Origin: Pseudonocardiales bacterium | GTDB lineage: Bacteria; Actinomycetota; Actinomycetes; Mycobacteriales; Pseudonocardiaceae | Assembly (NCBI GenBank): GCA_019243635.1 | Contig: JAFAUB010000105.1 | Coordinates: forward strand, 1-50,340 | Length of the DNA: 50,340 bases | Direction of reading: 5' to 3' | Shown here: positions 37,704 through 49,393 of the stretch, in pieces | Numbering within the stretch: the stretch's first letter is position 1 | Layout of the letters: the number at the start of each line of letters is the position of its first letter | Made by a program: the position numbers and the translations under genes | The notes under the pieces: model-generated | The model's input: the letters and a program-made list of their open reading frames with translations, nothing else | The model's database searches: none | Told to the model about the DNA's origin: nothing

Positions 37704-38819
37704 TCATCGCTGCACCTCCATCAGCTCGCAGAATCGGTCGAACAGGTACGCGGCGTCGTGGGGGCCGGCGGCTGCCTCCGGATGGTATTGGACGCTGAAC
37801 GCGGGGACGTCCAGGCAGGTGTGGCCCTCGACGGTGTTGTCGTTGGGGCAGGAGTGGCTGACCACGGCGGCGCCGAAGTCGGAGTCGAAGCGCTCTGCGG
37901 GCTCGCCCTCGACGGCGAAACCGTGGTTCTGCGAGGTGATCGCCACCCGGCCGGTGGCGTGCTCGACGACCGGGACGTTGAGCCCCCGGTGCCCGTAGCG
38001 CATCTTGTAGGTGCCCCGTCCCAGGGCCCGGCCGAGGATCTGGTTGCCGAAGCAGATCCCGAACAGCGGCAGCCGGGCCGCCAGCACCGCGCGGGTCAGC
38101 GAGACCGCGTGGTCCGCGGTGGCCGGGTCGCCCGGTCCGTTGGACAGGAACACCCCGTCGGGCTCGCGTTCCAGCACCTGCTCCAGGGTGGTGACAGCCG
38201 GCAGGACGTGCGTCTCGACGCCCCGAGCGGCCAGCATCCTCGGCGTGTTGTACTTGATCCCCAGGTCCAGCGCCACCACCCGGAACCGGCGCTGCGCGGT
38301 GGCCGGCACGATGTAGGGCTCGGTGACGGTGACCTCGCCGACCAGATCCGCGCCGGCCATCGACGGGCTGGCCAGCACCCGCTCCACCAGTTGCGCCGGC
38401 TCGGCCAGCGCGTCGCCGGAGAAGATCCCGGCCCGCATGCAGCCGTGCTCGCGAAGCCGGCGCGTCAGCGCGCGGGTGTCCACTCCAGAGATCCCCACGA
38501 CACCCTGGCGGGACAGCTCCTCGTCGAGCGACCGGACCGATCGCCAGCTGGACGGGACCCGGGCCGGGTCGCGCACGACGTAGCCGGCGACCCAGATCCG
38601 GTGCGACTCGCCGTCCTCGTCGTTCCAACCGGTGTTGCCGATATGCGGTGCGGTCTGCACCACGATCTGGCGGCGGTAGGACGGGTCGGTGAGAGTCTCC
38701 TGGTAACCGGTCATGCCGGTGGCGAACACCGCCTCGCCGAGCGCCTGACCGACCGCACCGTAGCCATCACCGCGCACGGTGGTGCCGTCCTCCAGCACCA
38801 GCATGGCCAGAGCGCCCAT
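37704..38819 (-). CDS. carA: Carbamoyl-phosphate synthase small chain
   Basis: Glutamine amidotransferase subunit that feeds ammonia to CarB. 371 residues. The N-terminal domain has VFATGMTGYQETLTDPSY; the class I amidotransferase domain has FGICFGNQILGRALG (Cys nucleophile), and SVQYHPEAAAGPHDAAYLF holds the His and Glu. Its start overlaps the pyrC stop by one base. Other open frames across this gene are shadows. Confidence 0.95.
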   Translation of the reverse strand: MGALAMLVLEDGTTVRGDGYGAVGQALGEAVFATGMTGYQETLTDPSYRRQIVVQTAPHIGNTGWNDEDGESHRIWVAGYVVRDPARVPSSWRSVRSLDEELSRQGVVGISGVDTRALTRRLREHGCMRAGIFSGDALAEPAQLVERVLASPSMAGADLVGEVTVTEPYIVPATAQRRFRVVALDLGIKYNTPRMLAARGVETHVLPAVTTLEQVLEREPDGVFLSNGPGDPATADHAVSLTRAVLAARLPLFGICFGNQILGRALGRGTYKMRYGHRGLNVPVVEHATGRVAITSQNHGFAVEGEPAERFDSDFGAAVVSHSCPNDNTVEGHTCLDVPAFSVQYHPEAAAGPHDAAYLFDRFCELMEVQR

Positions 38820-40114
38820 CAGCGCTGCACCTTCCCGTCCTCAGTGGTGATCTCACCGCGCAGCAGCGTGGCCACCACCCGGCCGGGCAGCTCCATCCCC
38901 TCGTAGGGGGTGTTGTCGGCCAGGCTGGCCAGCGTGGCCCCGCGCACTGTCCAGGTGGCGTCCGGGTCCACCAGGACCACTGTCGCCGGCTGCCCGACCG
39001 CGATCGGCCGGCCCTGCTCGGTCGCCCCGCCGATGCGGGCCGGGCGCTCACTCATCACCCGGGCCACCCCCCGCCAGTCCAGCAGGCCGGGGCGCACCAT
39101 CGTGGCCATCACCACGGACAGCGCGGTCTGCAGTCCCAGCATGCCGGGCCGGGCCGCGGACCATTCGCAGTCCTTGTCCTGAGCGGCGTGCGGAGCATGG
39201 TCGGTGGCCACACAGTCCACGATCCCCTCCGCCAGCGCGGCGCGCAGCGCACGGGTGTCGGCGGCGGTGCGCAGCGGCGGGTTGACCTTGTTGACCGGGT
39301 CGTAGCCGGCCAGGCGCTCATCGGTGAGCAGCAGATGGTGCGGGGTCACCTCGGCGGATACCCGGATCCCGCGCTCCTTGGCCCACCGCAGCACCTCCAC
39401 CGTGCCCGCGGTGGACACGTGGCAGACATGCAGCGCCGCCGCGGCGTCCCGGGCAAGCAGGCAGTCCCGTGCCACGATCGACTCCTCCGCAGCCGCGGGC
39501 CAGCCGGCCAGCCCCAGCCGGGCGGCGATCTCCCCCTCATGCGCCTGCGCTCCGGCGGTGAGCCGGGGGTCCTCAGCATGCTGAGCGATCACGCCGCCCA
39601 GCCCTCGGGTGTACTCCAGGGCACGGCGCATCAGCAGCGAGTCGTGCACGCACATCCCGTCGTCGGAGAACATCCGCACCGCAGCGACACTCGCCGCCAT
39701 GGCGCCCAACTCGGCGAGCCGCTCGCCGCGCAGCCCAGAGCTGACCGCGCCGACCGGGTGCACATCGACCAGGCCGACCTCGCGACCGCGCCGGTATACG
39801 TGCTCGACGACCACCGCGGTGTCGGCCACCGGGTCGGTATTGGCCATCGCGAACACGGCGGTGTAGCCGCCCAGCGCCGCGGCCGCCGAGCCGGTGGCGA
39901 TCGTCTCGGCGTCCTCCCGGCCCGGCTCGCGCAGGTGGGCGTGCAGGTCGACCAGGCCGGGCAGCGCAACCAGCCCGCCGCCGTCGAGCACCTCGGCGCC
40001 GGTGCCGTCCAGGCCGGTGCCCAGCTCGGCGATCACCCCGTCGCGGACCAGCAGATCCACCGGGTCACCCGCGCCATAGGGCCGGATCCCACGAAGCAGG
40101 AACGGCCGCCTCAT
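38819..40114 (-). CDS. pyrC: Dihydroorotase
   Basis: Zinc amidohydrolase that closes carbamoyl-aspartate to dihydroorotate. 431 residues, class I (the multifunctional-type branch). Metal ligands are in [20 protein letters not shown] (H-x-H), with His in [11 protein letters not shown] and Asp in CVATDHAPH. The ATG overlaps the pyrB stop by four bases and the end overlaps carA by one base. Confidence 0.95.
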   Translation of the reverse strand: MRRPFLLRGIRPYGAGDPVDLLVRDGVIAELGTGLDGTGAEVLDGGGLVALPGLVDLHAHLREPGREDAETIATGSAAAALGGYTAVFAMANTDPVADTAVVVEHVYRRGREVGLVDVHPVGAVSSGLRGERLAELGAMAASVAAVRMFSDDGMCVHDSLLMRRALEYTRGLGGVIAQHAEDPRLTAGAQAHEGEIAARLGLAGWPAAAEESIVARDCLLARDAAAALHVCHVSTAGTVEVLRWAKERGIRVSAEVTPHHLLLTDERLAGYDPVNKVNPPLRTAADTRALRAALAEGIVDCVATDHAPHAAQDKDCEWSAARPGMLGLQTALSVVMATMVRPGLLDWRGVARVMSERPARIGGATEQGRPIAVGQPATVVLVDPDATWTVRGATLASLADNTPYEGMELPGRVVATLLRGEITTEDGKVQR

Positions 40115-41076
40115 GCCTGCTCCTCCTGGGCGGCGAGCAGGTGATAGAGCACCGCCATGCGCACGTGCACCCCGTTGCGGACCTGGTCGGTGATCACGGC
40201 GCGAGGCGAGTCGGCGACCGAGTGCGCGATCTCCATGCCGCGCCGCATCGGGCCCGGGTGCAGCACCACAGCGTGCTCGGGCAACAGCCCCAGACGCGCC
40301 TCGGTGAGCCCGTAGCTGACCGAGTACTCCCGGGTGGAGGGGAAGAACCCACCATGCATCCGCTCAGCCTGTACCCGCAGCATCATCACCGCGTCGGTGC
40401 CGGGCAGCGCGGCGTCGAGGTCATGCCCGACGGTGACCGGCCGGCTGTGCTCTTCCCACTCCTCTCGATGGGGGCCACTCCCCCAGTTCTGTACCCCCCA
40501 GGGCAACAGGGTGGGCGGGGCGACGAGGTGGACCCGGGCACCCAGCGTGATCAAGAGCTCGATATTCGAGCGAGCGACCCTGCTGTGCAGCACATCGCCT
40601 ACGATGGTGACGGTCCGCCCATTCAGGGTGCCCAACCGCTCACGGAGAGTAGCCGCGTCCAGCAGCGCCTGAGTCGGATGCTGGTGGGTGCCGTCACCGG
40701 CGTTGACCACGTGCGTGGGTACCCAGCCGGCGAGGCGATGCGCCGCACCCGACGCGGGGTGGCGGATGACCACGCAGTCCGCGCCCATCGCGGTCAGGGT
40801 GAGCGCGGTGTCGCGCAGCGACTCCCCCTTGGCCACCGAGGAGCCACCGGCCGGGACGTTGACCACGTCGGCGCTCATCCACTTGCCCGCGATCTCGAAG
40901 GACGCCCGGGTGCGGGTGGAGCTCTCGTAGAACAAGGTGACCACGGTGCGTCCGCGCAGCGTGGGTAGCTTGCGCACCTGGCGACCCAGCAGCGCCTGCT
41001 TGAGCGCCTCGGCGGTGTCCAGCAGCGCGGTGACGGTCTCGCGCCGCAGACCAGCGGTGGTCAGCAGGTGTCTCAC
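40111..41076 (-). CDS. pyrB: Aspartate carbamoyltransferase catalytic chain
   Basis: Joins carbamoyl phosphate and aspartate, first committed step. 321 residues. Carbamoyl-phosphate-binding [26 protein letters not shown] loop ([14 protein letters not shown]) and [17 protein letters not shown] are present. No pyrI regulatory chain is nearby, as expected for actinobacteria. It overlaps pyrR by four bases. Confidence 0.95.
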   Translation of the reverse strand: MRHLLTTAGLRRETVTALLDTAEALKQALLGRQVRKLPTLRGRTVVTLFYESSTRTRASFEIAGKWMSADVVNVPAGGSSVAKGESLRDTALTLTAMGADCVVIRHPASGAAHRLAGWVPTHVVNAGDGTHQHPTQALLDAATLRERLGTLNGRTVTIVGDVLHSRVARSNIELLITLGARVHLVAPPTLLPWGVQNWGSGPHREEWEEHSRPVTVGHDLDAALPGTDAVMMLRVQAERMHGGFFPSTREYSVSYGLTEARLGLLPEHAVVLHPGPMRRGMEIAHSVADSPRAVITDQVRNGVHVRMAVLYHLLAAQEEQA

Positions 41077-41654
41077 CGCCGGCTCCGACGGATCACGACG
41101 GCATCGGTGCCGTCCGTCTCGACCAGCAGCACACCGACCTCCTCGTCCCGGGAGGTCGGCAGGTTCTTGCCCACATAGTCGGCCCGGATCGGCAGCTCAC
41201 GGTGACCGCGGTCGATCAGTACGGCGAGCTGCACCGCCCGAGGACGGCCGTACTCCCGCAGCGCGTCCAGCGCGGCCGCAACGGTGCGCCCGGAGTACAG
41301 CACGTCGTCGACCAGCACGACGAGCGCGTCGTCCAGCCCCCTCGCGGGCAGCTCAGTGGTCCGCAACGGGCGGGTGGGCCGGCGCCGCAGGTCATCCCGG
41401 TAGAGGGTGACGTCGAGGATGCCTACGTCGGGCCGAGTCCCACCGAACTCACAGATCCGATCCGCTAGCCGGAGCGCTAGGGGGACGCCGCGGGTAGGGA
41501 TGCCCACGAGCATCACCGGCTCGGGGGCGGTGTGCTCGATGACCTGATGGGCCATCCGGGCGACGATGCGCGCGACCTCCCCCGCCGCGAGCAGCTCACG
41601 CTGCCGCGGCGGCTCTGTCCCGCCCACCGCGCCCGTCCCGGCGGGGGACGACAC
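41073..41654 (-). CDS. pyrR: Pyr operon RNA-binding regulator / uracil phosphoribosyltransferase
   Basis: Binds pyr mRNA when UMP is plentiful; the same fold also has uracil phosphoribosyltransferase activity. 193 residues. The PRPP-binding motif is [32 protein letters not shown] and [19 protein letters not shown] match PyrR. The GTG at 41652-41654 follows a strong AAGGAGGT. First gene of pyrR-B-C-carA-carB-pyrF. The ribosome-binding site lies inside the PyrR-binding element, so the operon is probably autoregulated at translation, as proposed for mycobacteria. Confidence 0.94.
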   Translation of the reverse strand: MSSPAGTGAVGGTEPPRQRELLAAGEVARIVARMAHQVIEHTAPEPVMLVGIPTRGVPLALRLADRICEFGGTRPDVGILDVTLYRDDLRRRPTRPLRTTELPARGLDDALVVLVDDVLYSGRTVAAALDALREYGRPRAVQLAVLIDRGHRELPIRADYVGKNLPTSRDEEVGVLLVETDGTDAVVIRRSRR

Positions 41655-41663
41655 GGGTGGACC

Positions 41664-41697
41664 TCCTTCCCCGCCTCACCGGACGGGTCTTAAAGGA
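41664..41697 (-). promoter_or_regulatory. PyrR-binding RNA element covering the pyrR ribosome-binding site
   Basis: On the transcript the segment reads TCCTTTAAGACCCGTCCGG then TGAGGCGGGGAAGGA. It matches the PyrR binding loop known from Bacillus pyr leaders (GUCC-x-GUGAGGCU-x-x-x-AAGGA). The outer TCCTT can pair with AAGGA, which is part of the Shine-Dalgarno sequence, so PyrR binding would hide the site. The remaining ~240 bp up to bldD must hold the pyr and bldD promoters; I see no clear -10/-35 pair. Confidence 0.75.
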
Positions 41698-41941
41698 CGT
41701 CAGGTTCTCCAGCCGGCACCGGGACCCGTACCGGACGCTACCAGGAGGGCCGAAGAAGAGTCGCTGACGCCCATCCACTGCGCCGTCCGGGTGATGTACG
41801 TGACTCTGCGCGCTGTTGGGCTCCCCATGGCTTGACCTGGAGGGTTACTCAGCGCAGCATTACTCTCCGTATCATCCCGATTTTCGCGTGGCGCCTCAAG
41901 GCGTTGACTTGGTCGGGGTCTGAAGAAGGAGAAGGGGCCAG

Positions 41942-42439
41942 ATGGGCGACTATGCCAAGGCACTAGGGTCGAAACTGCGCGGCATCCGCCAGCAGCAGGG
42001 TCTGTCGCTGCACGGTGTCGAGCAGAAGTCGGCGGGTCGCTGGAAAGCTGTGGTGGTCGGCTCCTACGAGCGTGGCGACCGGGCGGTCACGGTGCAGAAG
42101 CTCGCTGAGCTTGCCGACTTCTATGGGGTCCCGGTACCCGAACTGCTGCCGGAAGGCCGGGTACCCTCCGGTAGCGAGCCGGCCACCAAGATCGTCATCA
42201 ACCTCGAGCGCCTGCAGCAGCTGCCGGTGGACAAGGTGGGCCCGCTGGCCCGCTACGCCGCGACGATCCAGAGCCAGCGCGGTGACTACAACGGCAAGGT
42301 GCTGTCTATCCGCACCGAGGACCTGCGCTCACTGGCGATCATCTACGACATGTCACCGGGTGATCTCACCGAGCAGCTGATCGGCTGGGGGGTGCTGCCT
42401 CCCGAGGCCCGCCCCGCGAAGGACAAAGAAGAGGTCTGA
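41942..42439 (+). CDS. bldD: Developmental regulator BldD
   Basis: Master repressor of sporulation genes in Streptomyces, active as a dimer held by tetrameric cyclic-di-GMP. 165 residues: N-terminal XRE-type helix-turn-helix (LGSKLRGIRQQQGLSLHGVE to VGSYERGDRAVTVQKLAELA) and the C-terminal domain with the full ligand motif RGD-x8-RxxD (RGDYNGKVLSIRTED). AAGGAGAAGG precedes the ATG. It is divergent from pyrR and convergent with nusB (15-bp gap), the same place as in Streptomyces. This suggests a developing or c-di-GMP-controlled actinomycete. Confidence 0.95.
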   Translation: MGDYAKALGSKLRGIRQQQGLSLHGVEQKSAGRWKAVVVGSYERGDRAVTVQKLAELADFYGVPVPELLPEGRVPSGSEPATKIVINLERLQQLPVDKVGPLARYAATIQSQRGDYNGKVLSIRTEDLRSLAIIYDMSPGDLTEQLIGWGVLPPEARPAKDKEEV

Positions 42440-42454
42440 CCGGCTGATCGCCGC

Positions 42455-42862
42455 TCACGAGCCGCGCGGTATCGCGGCCAGCGCGCCGAGCACGCCGTTG
42501 ACGAAGCGCGGCGAGTCGTCCGTGGACAGCAACTTGGCCAGCTCGATGGCCTCGTCGATGGCTACCGCGTCGTCCACCTCGACAGAGAACAACAGTTCGA
42601 ACACGCCCAGCCGGAGCACCGCCCGATCGACGGCGGGCATCCGCGCCAAGGCCCAGCCATGGGCTTGGTCGGCGAGCAACCGGTCGATGTCCTCTCGGTG
42701 CTCGACCACGCCGTGCACCAACGAAATCGTGTACTCGCTGACCGGAGGCAGCTCCGGGGCCCCGACCCGCTCGGCGAGCAGCGCCAGCGGGTCCAACTCC
42801 CGCAGATCGGACTCGAAGAGGATGTCGACGGCGCGTTTGCGGGCCTTGCTCCGGGCGCCCAT
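42455..42862 (-). CDS. nusB: Transcription antitermination factor NusB
   Basis: RNA-binding factor for rRNA antitermination. 135 residues of the all-helical NusB fold, from MGARSKARKRAVDILFESDL to AKLLSTDDSPRFVNGVLGA, the family's most conserved run. The ATG at 42860-42862 lies one base after the efp stop; an in-frame extension upstream is a shadow of efp. Conserved efp-nusB pair. Confidence 0.94.
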   Translation of the reverse strand: MGARSKARKRAVDILFESDLRELDPLALLAERVGAPELPPVSEYTISLVHGVVEHREDIDRLLADQAHGWALARMPAVDRAVLRLGVFELLFSVEVDDAVAIDEAIELAKLLSTDDSPRFVNGVLGALAAIPRGS

Positions 42863-42863
42863 C

Positions 42864-43427
42864 TCAGCTACTGACGCGGCCGAGGTAACGCCCGTCCCGG
42901 GTGTCGACCTTGACCTTCTCGCCAGTGCTGACGAACAGCGGTACCTGGATCTCGGCGCCGGTCTCCACCGTGGCGGGCTTGGTGCCACCGGTCGCCCGAT
43001 CTCCCTGCAGGCCCGGGTCGGTATGCGAGATCACCAGCTCCACAGAGGTCGGCAGCTCGACGTAGAGCGGGGTGCCCTCATGGACGGCGACCAGCACGGC
43101 CTGGTTGTCCAGCAGGTACTTCGCCGCATCTCCGACGACGTCACCGGAGATGGTGATCTGGTCGTAGGTGTCGCCGTCCATGAACACGAAGTCGGCGCCG
43201 TCGGCGTACAAGTAGGTCATATCGCGCCGGTCGACGGTGGCGGTGTCGACCTTGGTGCCCGCGTTGAACGTCTTGTCCACGACCTTGCCGGACAGCACGT
43301 TCTTCAGGGTGGTCCGCACGAAAGCGCCACCCTTGCCCGGTTTGACGTGCTGGAATCTCACGACCGACCACAGCTGGCCGTCGAGTTTGAGCACGAGCCC
43401 ATTCTGCAGGTCGTTGGTGGTGGCCAC
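42864..43427 (-). CDS. efp: Translation elongation factor P
   Basis: Relieves ribosome stalling at polyproline. 187 residues, three beta-barrel domains. The domain I loop is [20 protein letters not shown], with Lys at the tip position that is modified in other bacteria; no modifying enzyme is seen here. [20 protein letters not shown] and ending TREGRYLGR-like [13 protein letters not shown] are typical. It starts with GTG, about 60 bases after pepQ. Confidence 0.95.
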   Translation of the reverse strand: MATTNDLQNGLVLKLDGQLWSVVRFQHVKPGKGGAFVRTTLKNVLSGKVVDKTFNAGTKVDTATVDRRDMTYLYADGADFVFMDGDTYDQITISGDVVGDAAKYLLDNQAVLVAVHEGTPLYVELPTSVELVISHTDPGLQGDRATGGTKPATVETGAEIQVPLFVSTGEKVKVDTRDGRYLGRVSS

Positions 43428-43460
43428 AGCAGCCCTTCGTTCTCAGTCCATCGGCCGTCG

Positions 43461-43490
43461 GTAGTCGTTGGTAGTCGTTGATAGTCACTG
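43461..43490. repeat. Three tandem 10-bp repeats between pepQ and efp
   Basis: GTAGTCGTTG occurs twice in a row, followed by ATAGTCACTG, which ends next to the pepQ stop at 43491. It may have grown by slippage. No known function. Confidence 0.7.
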
Positions 43491-44582
43491 TCAGCAGGGC
43501 ACGGTGACGAGGTCCTTCGTGGTCAGGGTGAGGAGCTCTGGCTCGCCGTCGGAGACGACGAGAGTGTCCTCGATGCGAACGCCACCCCGGCCGGCAAGGT
43601 AGACACCCGGCTCGACGGTGACCGCCATGCCCACCGCCAGTGTACCCACCCCGAACTGCGACAACGCCGGAGCCTCGTGGATCTGCAAACCGACGCCATG
43701 CCCGAGACCGTGCATGAAGTCCTCGCCATGCCCGGCGCGGGAGATGACGTCCCGGGCGGCCGCGTCCACCTCGCGGACATCGGCCCCGGCACGCAGCGCA
43801 ACCCGCCCCGCCGCCTGCGCCGCAGCGACCAGGTCGTAGAGCTCCCGCTGCCACCCGGCCGGCGCTCCGAGCACCACGGTGCGGGTCATGTCGGAGTGGT
43901 AGCCCTCGACCAGGGCACCGAAGTCCAGCTTCAGGAGATCACCGACGCGCAGCTGCGCGTCGGTCGGGCGGTGATGGGGTATCGCGGAGTTCGCGCCGGT
44001 GGCCACGATGGTCTCGAACGACGGGCCGGCGGCCCCCGCCACCACCATCCGAGCCTCCAGGTCACGGGCCACCTCGCGCTCCGTGCGGCCCGGGCGCAGG
44101 CCACCCTCGGCGAGCAGTCCGGCCAGGGCGGTGTCGGCGGCCGCGCAGGCCGCGCGCAGCGCGGCGACCTCGGTCTCGTCCTTGACCATCCGCAGCGCCT
44201 CCACCGGCCGCGAGGTGGCGACCAGCAGCTCCGCGCCAGTGACCTTCGCCAGCGCGGCGTACCCGTCGACCGTCACCACATGGCTCTCGAAACCCAGCCG
44301 GCCGATCCCCGCCTCGGTGGCCTGGGTGGCCAGCCGCAGCTGACACGACCTCTCGATCAGCCGCCGCAGGTCAGGCACCTGGTGCCGGGACTGGGTGCGG
44401 TAGCGACCATCGGTGCAGAACACGCTCGCCTCGTCGCCGTCGGCGTGCACCAGCAGAGCACCGTGGGAACCGGTGAAGCCGGTGAGGTAGCGGAGGTTGA
44501 GCAGATCGGTGACCAGCAGCGCGTCGAGCTCCAGCGCGCGCAGCCGCTCGCGGAGCGCCTCACGGCGCGCGGGGTGGGACAT
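43491..44582 (-). CDS. pepQ: Xaa-Pro aminopeptidase (M24 family)
   Basis: Cytoplasmic dinuclear-metal peptidase, 363 residues from MSHPARREALRERL. An N-terminal creatinase-like domain is followed by the pita-bread domain with five metal ligands: Asp in LKLDFGALVEGY and HSDMTRTVVL, His in MHGLGHGVGLQIHE, Glu in TVEPGVYL and GVRIEDTLVV. The upstream in-frame extension runs through repeat sequence and is not coding. It lies in the conserved aroQ-pepQ-efp-nusB order. Confidence 0.92.
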   Translation of the reverse strand: MSHPARREALRERLRALELDALLVTDLLNLRYLTGFTGSHGALLVHADGDEASVFCTDGRYRTQSRHQVPDLRRLIERSCQLRLATQATEAGIGRLGFESHVVTVDGYAALAKVTGAELLVATSRPVEALRMVKDETEVAALRAACAAADTALAGLLAEGGLRPGRTEREVARDLEARMVVAGAAGPSFETIVATGANSAIPHHRPTDAQLRVGDLLKLDFGALVEGYHSDMTRTVVLGAPAGWQRELYDLVAAAQAAGRVALRAGADVREVDAAARDVISRAGHGEDFMHGLGHGVGLQIHEAPALSQFGVGTLAVGMAVTVEPGVYLAGRGGVRIEDTLVVSDGEPELLTLTTKDLVTVPC

Positions 44583-44611
44583 GAACTCCAGACGATAGCG
44601 GGCCCGCCCGC

Positions 44612-44667
44612 GTTCTGGTGCCGGCACGGCCGGCGATGTTCTGGTGCCGGCACGGCCGGCGATGTTC

Positions 44668-44691
<24 letters not shown>
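44612..44691. repeat. 26-bp tandem repeats derived from the aroQ 3' end
   Basis: Two identical 26-base units (44612-44637 and 44638-44663, beginning GTTCTGGTGCCGGCACGG) are followed by a diverged 28-base copy (44664-44691) that includes the aroQ stop and last codons. So the end of aroQ appears to have been duplicated twice into the spacer before pepQ. Confidence 0.85.
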
Positions 44692-46268
<1,577 letters not shown>

Positions 46269-46289
46269 TCAGGCATCTCAGCCGCAGAA

Positions 46290-46796
46290 TCACTTGCGCA
46301 GAGTCAGCAGCACCTCTGCCGCTATGTCCTCAGCAGAACGACCCGTCGTCGACACGACGACGCCGGACACCGCTTCATAGATCGGACGCCGCTGCGCGAG
46401 TAGCTGCCGAAGATGCGCCCGGGGGTTGGGGAGCATCCACGGGTGTAGGGTGACCAGCCCCTCCCGGCGGAGCAGCTCATCGAGCTCCACGTCGAGGAAC
46501 ACGATATGGAAAAGTTTCAGTTGTTCTTGAATGGCCGGGTTCAGCGGCGTGCCGCCACCAAGAGCGAGTACGCCCGCGTGCTCCGCGAGAACTGCCCCGA
46601 TAAGCCGGCACTCCAGGTCGCTGAATGCCTCTCGACCCAGCTTGACGACCAGCTCGCCGGCAGGCAGACCGCACTCATTCTCCACGTCATCATCGAAGTC
46701 CCGAAACGGGACACCCAGCTTGCCCGCCACCAGCCGCCCCACGGTGCTCTTCCCAGAGCCCGGCGGACCGATGAGGATCAGGACTGGACCGCTCAT
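46290..46796 (-). CDS. aroK: Shikimate kinase homologue with altered substrate site
   Basis: 168 residues of the shikimate kinase family: P-loop [11 protein letters not shown] (residues 10-20), DxD as DFDDD (33-37), ALGGGTPL (79-84) and RRPIY (136-140). Two of three shikimate-binding Arg are missing by alignment with M. tuberculosis AroK: Arg58 is Ser59 here (REAFSDLE) and Arg117 is His118 (TLHPWM instead of VRPLL). Arg136 and Glu61 remain. GC is lower than in the other aro genes. It starts inside the aroC end (four-base overlap), so the operon place is right. It may use another substrate, act poorly, or be backed up by a second copy. Confidence 0.85.
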   Translation of the reverse strand: MSGPVLILIGPPGSGKSTVGRLVAGKLGVPFRDFDDDVENECGLPAGELVVKLGREAFSDLECRLIGAVLAEHAGVLALGGGTPLNPAIQEQLKLFHIVFLDVELDELLRREGLVTLHPWMLPNPRAHLRQLLAQRRPIYEAVSGVVVSTTGRSAEDIAAEVLLTLRK

Positions 46797-47989
46797 CTGG
46801 TGTCCGATCCGGTCGCTCTCTGGGTCAGTGCCTGATAGGCGCGGGCGTTGCGGGTGGTCTCGGGCAGGGCGTCACCACCGAACTTCTCCAGTGCGGCGTC
46901 GGCGAGTACGAGCGCGACCATCGCCTCGGCCACCACGCCCGCAGCGGGCACCGCGCACACGTCGGAGCGCTGGTTGATCGCCACGGCCGCCTCGCCGGTC
47001 GCGACGTCCACCGTGGCCAGCGCGCGGGGCACGGTGGAGATCGGCTTCATCGCCACCCGGACCCGCAGCACCTCTCCGTTGGTCATCCCACCCTCCAGAC
47101 CACCGGCCCGGTTAGTGCGCCGCATCACACCGTCGGGCCCAGGCTCCATCTCATCGTGCGCCGCGCTGCCCCGCCGACGCGCGGTGGCGAAGCCATCGCC
47201 CACCTCGACGCCCTTCATGGCCTGGATCCCCATCAGCGCGCCGGCCAGCCGAGCGTCCAGCCGCCGGTCGGCGTGCACGAACGAGCCCAGACCCACCGGC
47301 AACCCATACCCCACCACCTCCACCACACCGCCCAGCGTGTCACCATCGCGCTTCGCCGCATCCACCTCGTCGATCATCGCGGCCGACGTCTCCTCGGAGA
47401 ACGCGCGAACCGGGCTGGCGTCGACCCGCTCCAGGTCACCGGGTCCGGGCAGCACGCCCATGGGAGCGTCCACCCGCCCCAGCGCCACCACATGGGAGAG
47501 CACCTCGACACCCAGCGCCTGGCGCAGGAACGCCTTGGCCACGGTACCCAGAGCGACCCGGGAAGCGGTCTCCCGGGCGCTGGCCCGCTCCAGCACCGGA
47601 CGAGCATCGTCGAAACCGTACTTCATCATCCCGGCCAGGTCGGCGTGCCCTGGCCGGGGCCGGGTCAGCGGCGCATTGCGGGACTGCGCGGCGAGCACGT
47701 CCGGGTCCACCGGGTCGGCCGCCATCACGGTCTCCCACTTGGGCCACTCGGTGTTGCCGATCCGGATCGCCACCGGGCCGCCCAGGGTGCAACCGTGCCG
47801 GATCCCCCCGAGCAGCTCCACCTCGTCGGCCTCGAACTTCATCCGCGCCCCACGCCCGTAGCCGAGGCGTCGGCGGGCCAGCTCGGCCTGGACGTCCTTG
47901 GAGGTCACCTCGACCCCGGCGACCATGCCCTCCAGCACAGCCACCAGAGCAGGACCGTGCGACTCCCCGGCGGTGATCCAGCGCAACAT
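46793..47989 (-). CDS. aroC: Chorismate synthase
   Basis: Reduced-FMN-dependent last step to chorismate. 398 residues. [20 protein letters not shown] at the front, [19 protein letters not shown], and [20 protein letters not shown] are family motifs. First gene of aroC-aroK-aroB-aroQ on the lower strand. Confidence 0.96.
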   Translation of the reverse strand: MLRWITAGESHGPALVAVLEGMVAGVEVTSKDVQAELARRRLGYGRGARMKFEADEVELLGGIRHGCTLGGPVAIRIGNTEWPKWETVMAADPVDPDVLAAQSRNAPLTRPRPGHADLAGMMKYGFDDARPVLERASARETASRVALGTVAKAFLRQALGVEVLSHVVALGRVDAPMGVLPGPGDLERVDASPVRAFSEETSAAMIDEVDAAKRDGDTLGGVVEVVGYGLPVGLGSFVHADRRLDARLAGALMGIQAMKGVEVGDGFATARRRGSAAHDEMEPGPDGVMRRTNRAGGLEGGMTNGEVLRVRVAMKPISTVPRALATVDVATGEAAVAINQRSDVCAVPAAGVVAEAMVALVLADAALEKFGGDALPETTRNARAYQALTQRATGSDTR

Positions 47990-48026
47990 GGCGCCATCGT
48001 GCCACGGACTGCTATCGCCGCCGGCC

Positions 48027-49393
48027 TCATGCCTCGGCCGCAGCTCCAGAGACAGCCTCAGCGACGGCCGCCGGCGTCGGTCGGGAACTAAGCAATCCGT
48101 GCACCACGGCGCCGATCACCACCAGCGCGGCCACGAACAGCAGCGCCAGGTGTCGCAGCACCCAGCTCGTTCCCGCCGGGTCGTACACCGCCTGCCGTGG
48201 CCAGGCGATGTTCACCATCATCGCCACGCCGTAGACGACGGCGAGCAGGTTCACCGCTAGCCCCCAGCGGCCGAGTGAGAAGCCGCCCGGCTGTTTCGGC
48301 AGCGGGCGCCGCCCCATACGCGCACCTAGGGACGGCACCCTGACCAGCAGGTACGCCAGATACACGATCACTACCGATGTGCTGGTGACCGCCGCGAACA
48401 CCGCCGGGTTGCCCAGGTTGATCAGCAGTACTCCGACGGCGAGCACGCCCACCGCGATGCCGGTGAGGATCGGCGTCCCGGTCTGTGGACTTACCCGGGC
48501 CAGCAGCCGGCCGCCCGGCAACCGACCGTCCCGCGCCATGCTGAACATCACCCACGACGCCGAGTTCTGAATCGCCAGGCAGGTGGACACGATCGAGATC
48601 GCGATCACCGTGAGCAGCGCCCGGCCGAGCGTAGAACTCAACTGGCTGGTGATGACGTAGGCGATGCCACCAGTGGACAGCTGCCCGTCGGTCAGCGAGG
48701 GCGCGGCCATCAGTGCTGCCACGATCATGAAACCGCCACCGGCGAACGATACCAGCAGTGCACGCAAGATAGCCGAGGGCACAGCAGCGCCAGCAGCAAC
48801 ACCACACCGACGAGCTCACACGTCATGCCGATGCAGTTGATCAACGCCATGAAGCGCACCCCCACAGCGCTGATCACGGTGGCCAGCGCGAGCACCGCGC
48901 CCAGCAGGATCCCGTTCGCGGCGCCGGAGGCCGAGGTGATCGACGGGTCGGTGCCGACGATCTGGAACCCCGACCACACCGCGGGCAGCACCGCCTGCAG
49001 CGCGATGCCGATGGCGGCCCCGCCGACGATGTACCCGATCATCATCGCCCAGCCGGCGAACCAGCCGACGGTCTCGCCGGTCAGCCGGCGCGACCACTGG
49101 TAGATACACCCGGCCAGCGGCCAGCTCACCGCCAGCTCGGCGAAGATCAGTGCCACGCACAGCCGGCCGCCGAACACCAGCGGCCAGGTCCAGAAGAACG
49201 CCGGTCCTTCGAAGGAGTAGCCCAGCGCGAAGAGCTGGAACACCGTGGTGAGGATCGAGACGAAGGAGAATCCCGCGGCGAAGGAGGAGAATGCGCCGAG
49301 CCTGCGGTGCAGCTCCTGCCGATAGCCGATGCTGCGCAGATCGTCCGCGTCGGGCCCGCCAGTCGGGCTCGTGGTCAGGATCGGAGTACTCAT
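48027..49393 (-). pseudogene. APC-type amino acid permease with internal deletion
   Basis: The first ~203 codons from MSTPILTTSP give an intact front half of a basic-amino-acid/GABA-type permease (FAAGFSFVSILTTVFQLFAL, then GWAMMIGYIVGGAAIGIAL). Near 48778-48786 the frame jumps: ELVGVVLLLALLCP should continue into the region found in another frame as SAILRALLVSFAGGGFMIVA. The two parts total about 450 residues, some 60-70 fewer than usual, so a middle segment including membrane helices is missing as well as the frame. It begins with a four-base overlap after the ureohydrolase gene. Not expected to work. Confidence 0.85.

Noticed and set aside
37630..38628. Open frame of 332 codons on the lower strand inside carA
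   Set aside because: Arg/Gly-rich shadow of carA in another frame with no recognisable domain.
42440..42454. Terminator between bldD and nusB
   Set aside because: The gap is only 15 bases and I found no convincing stem there.
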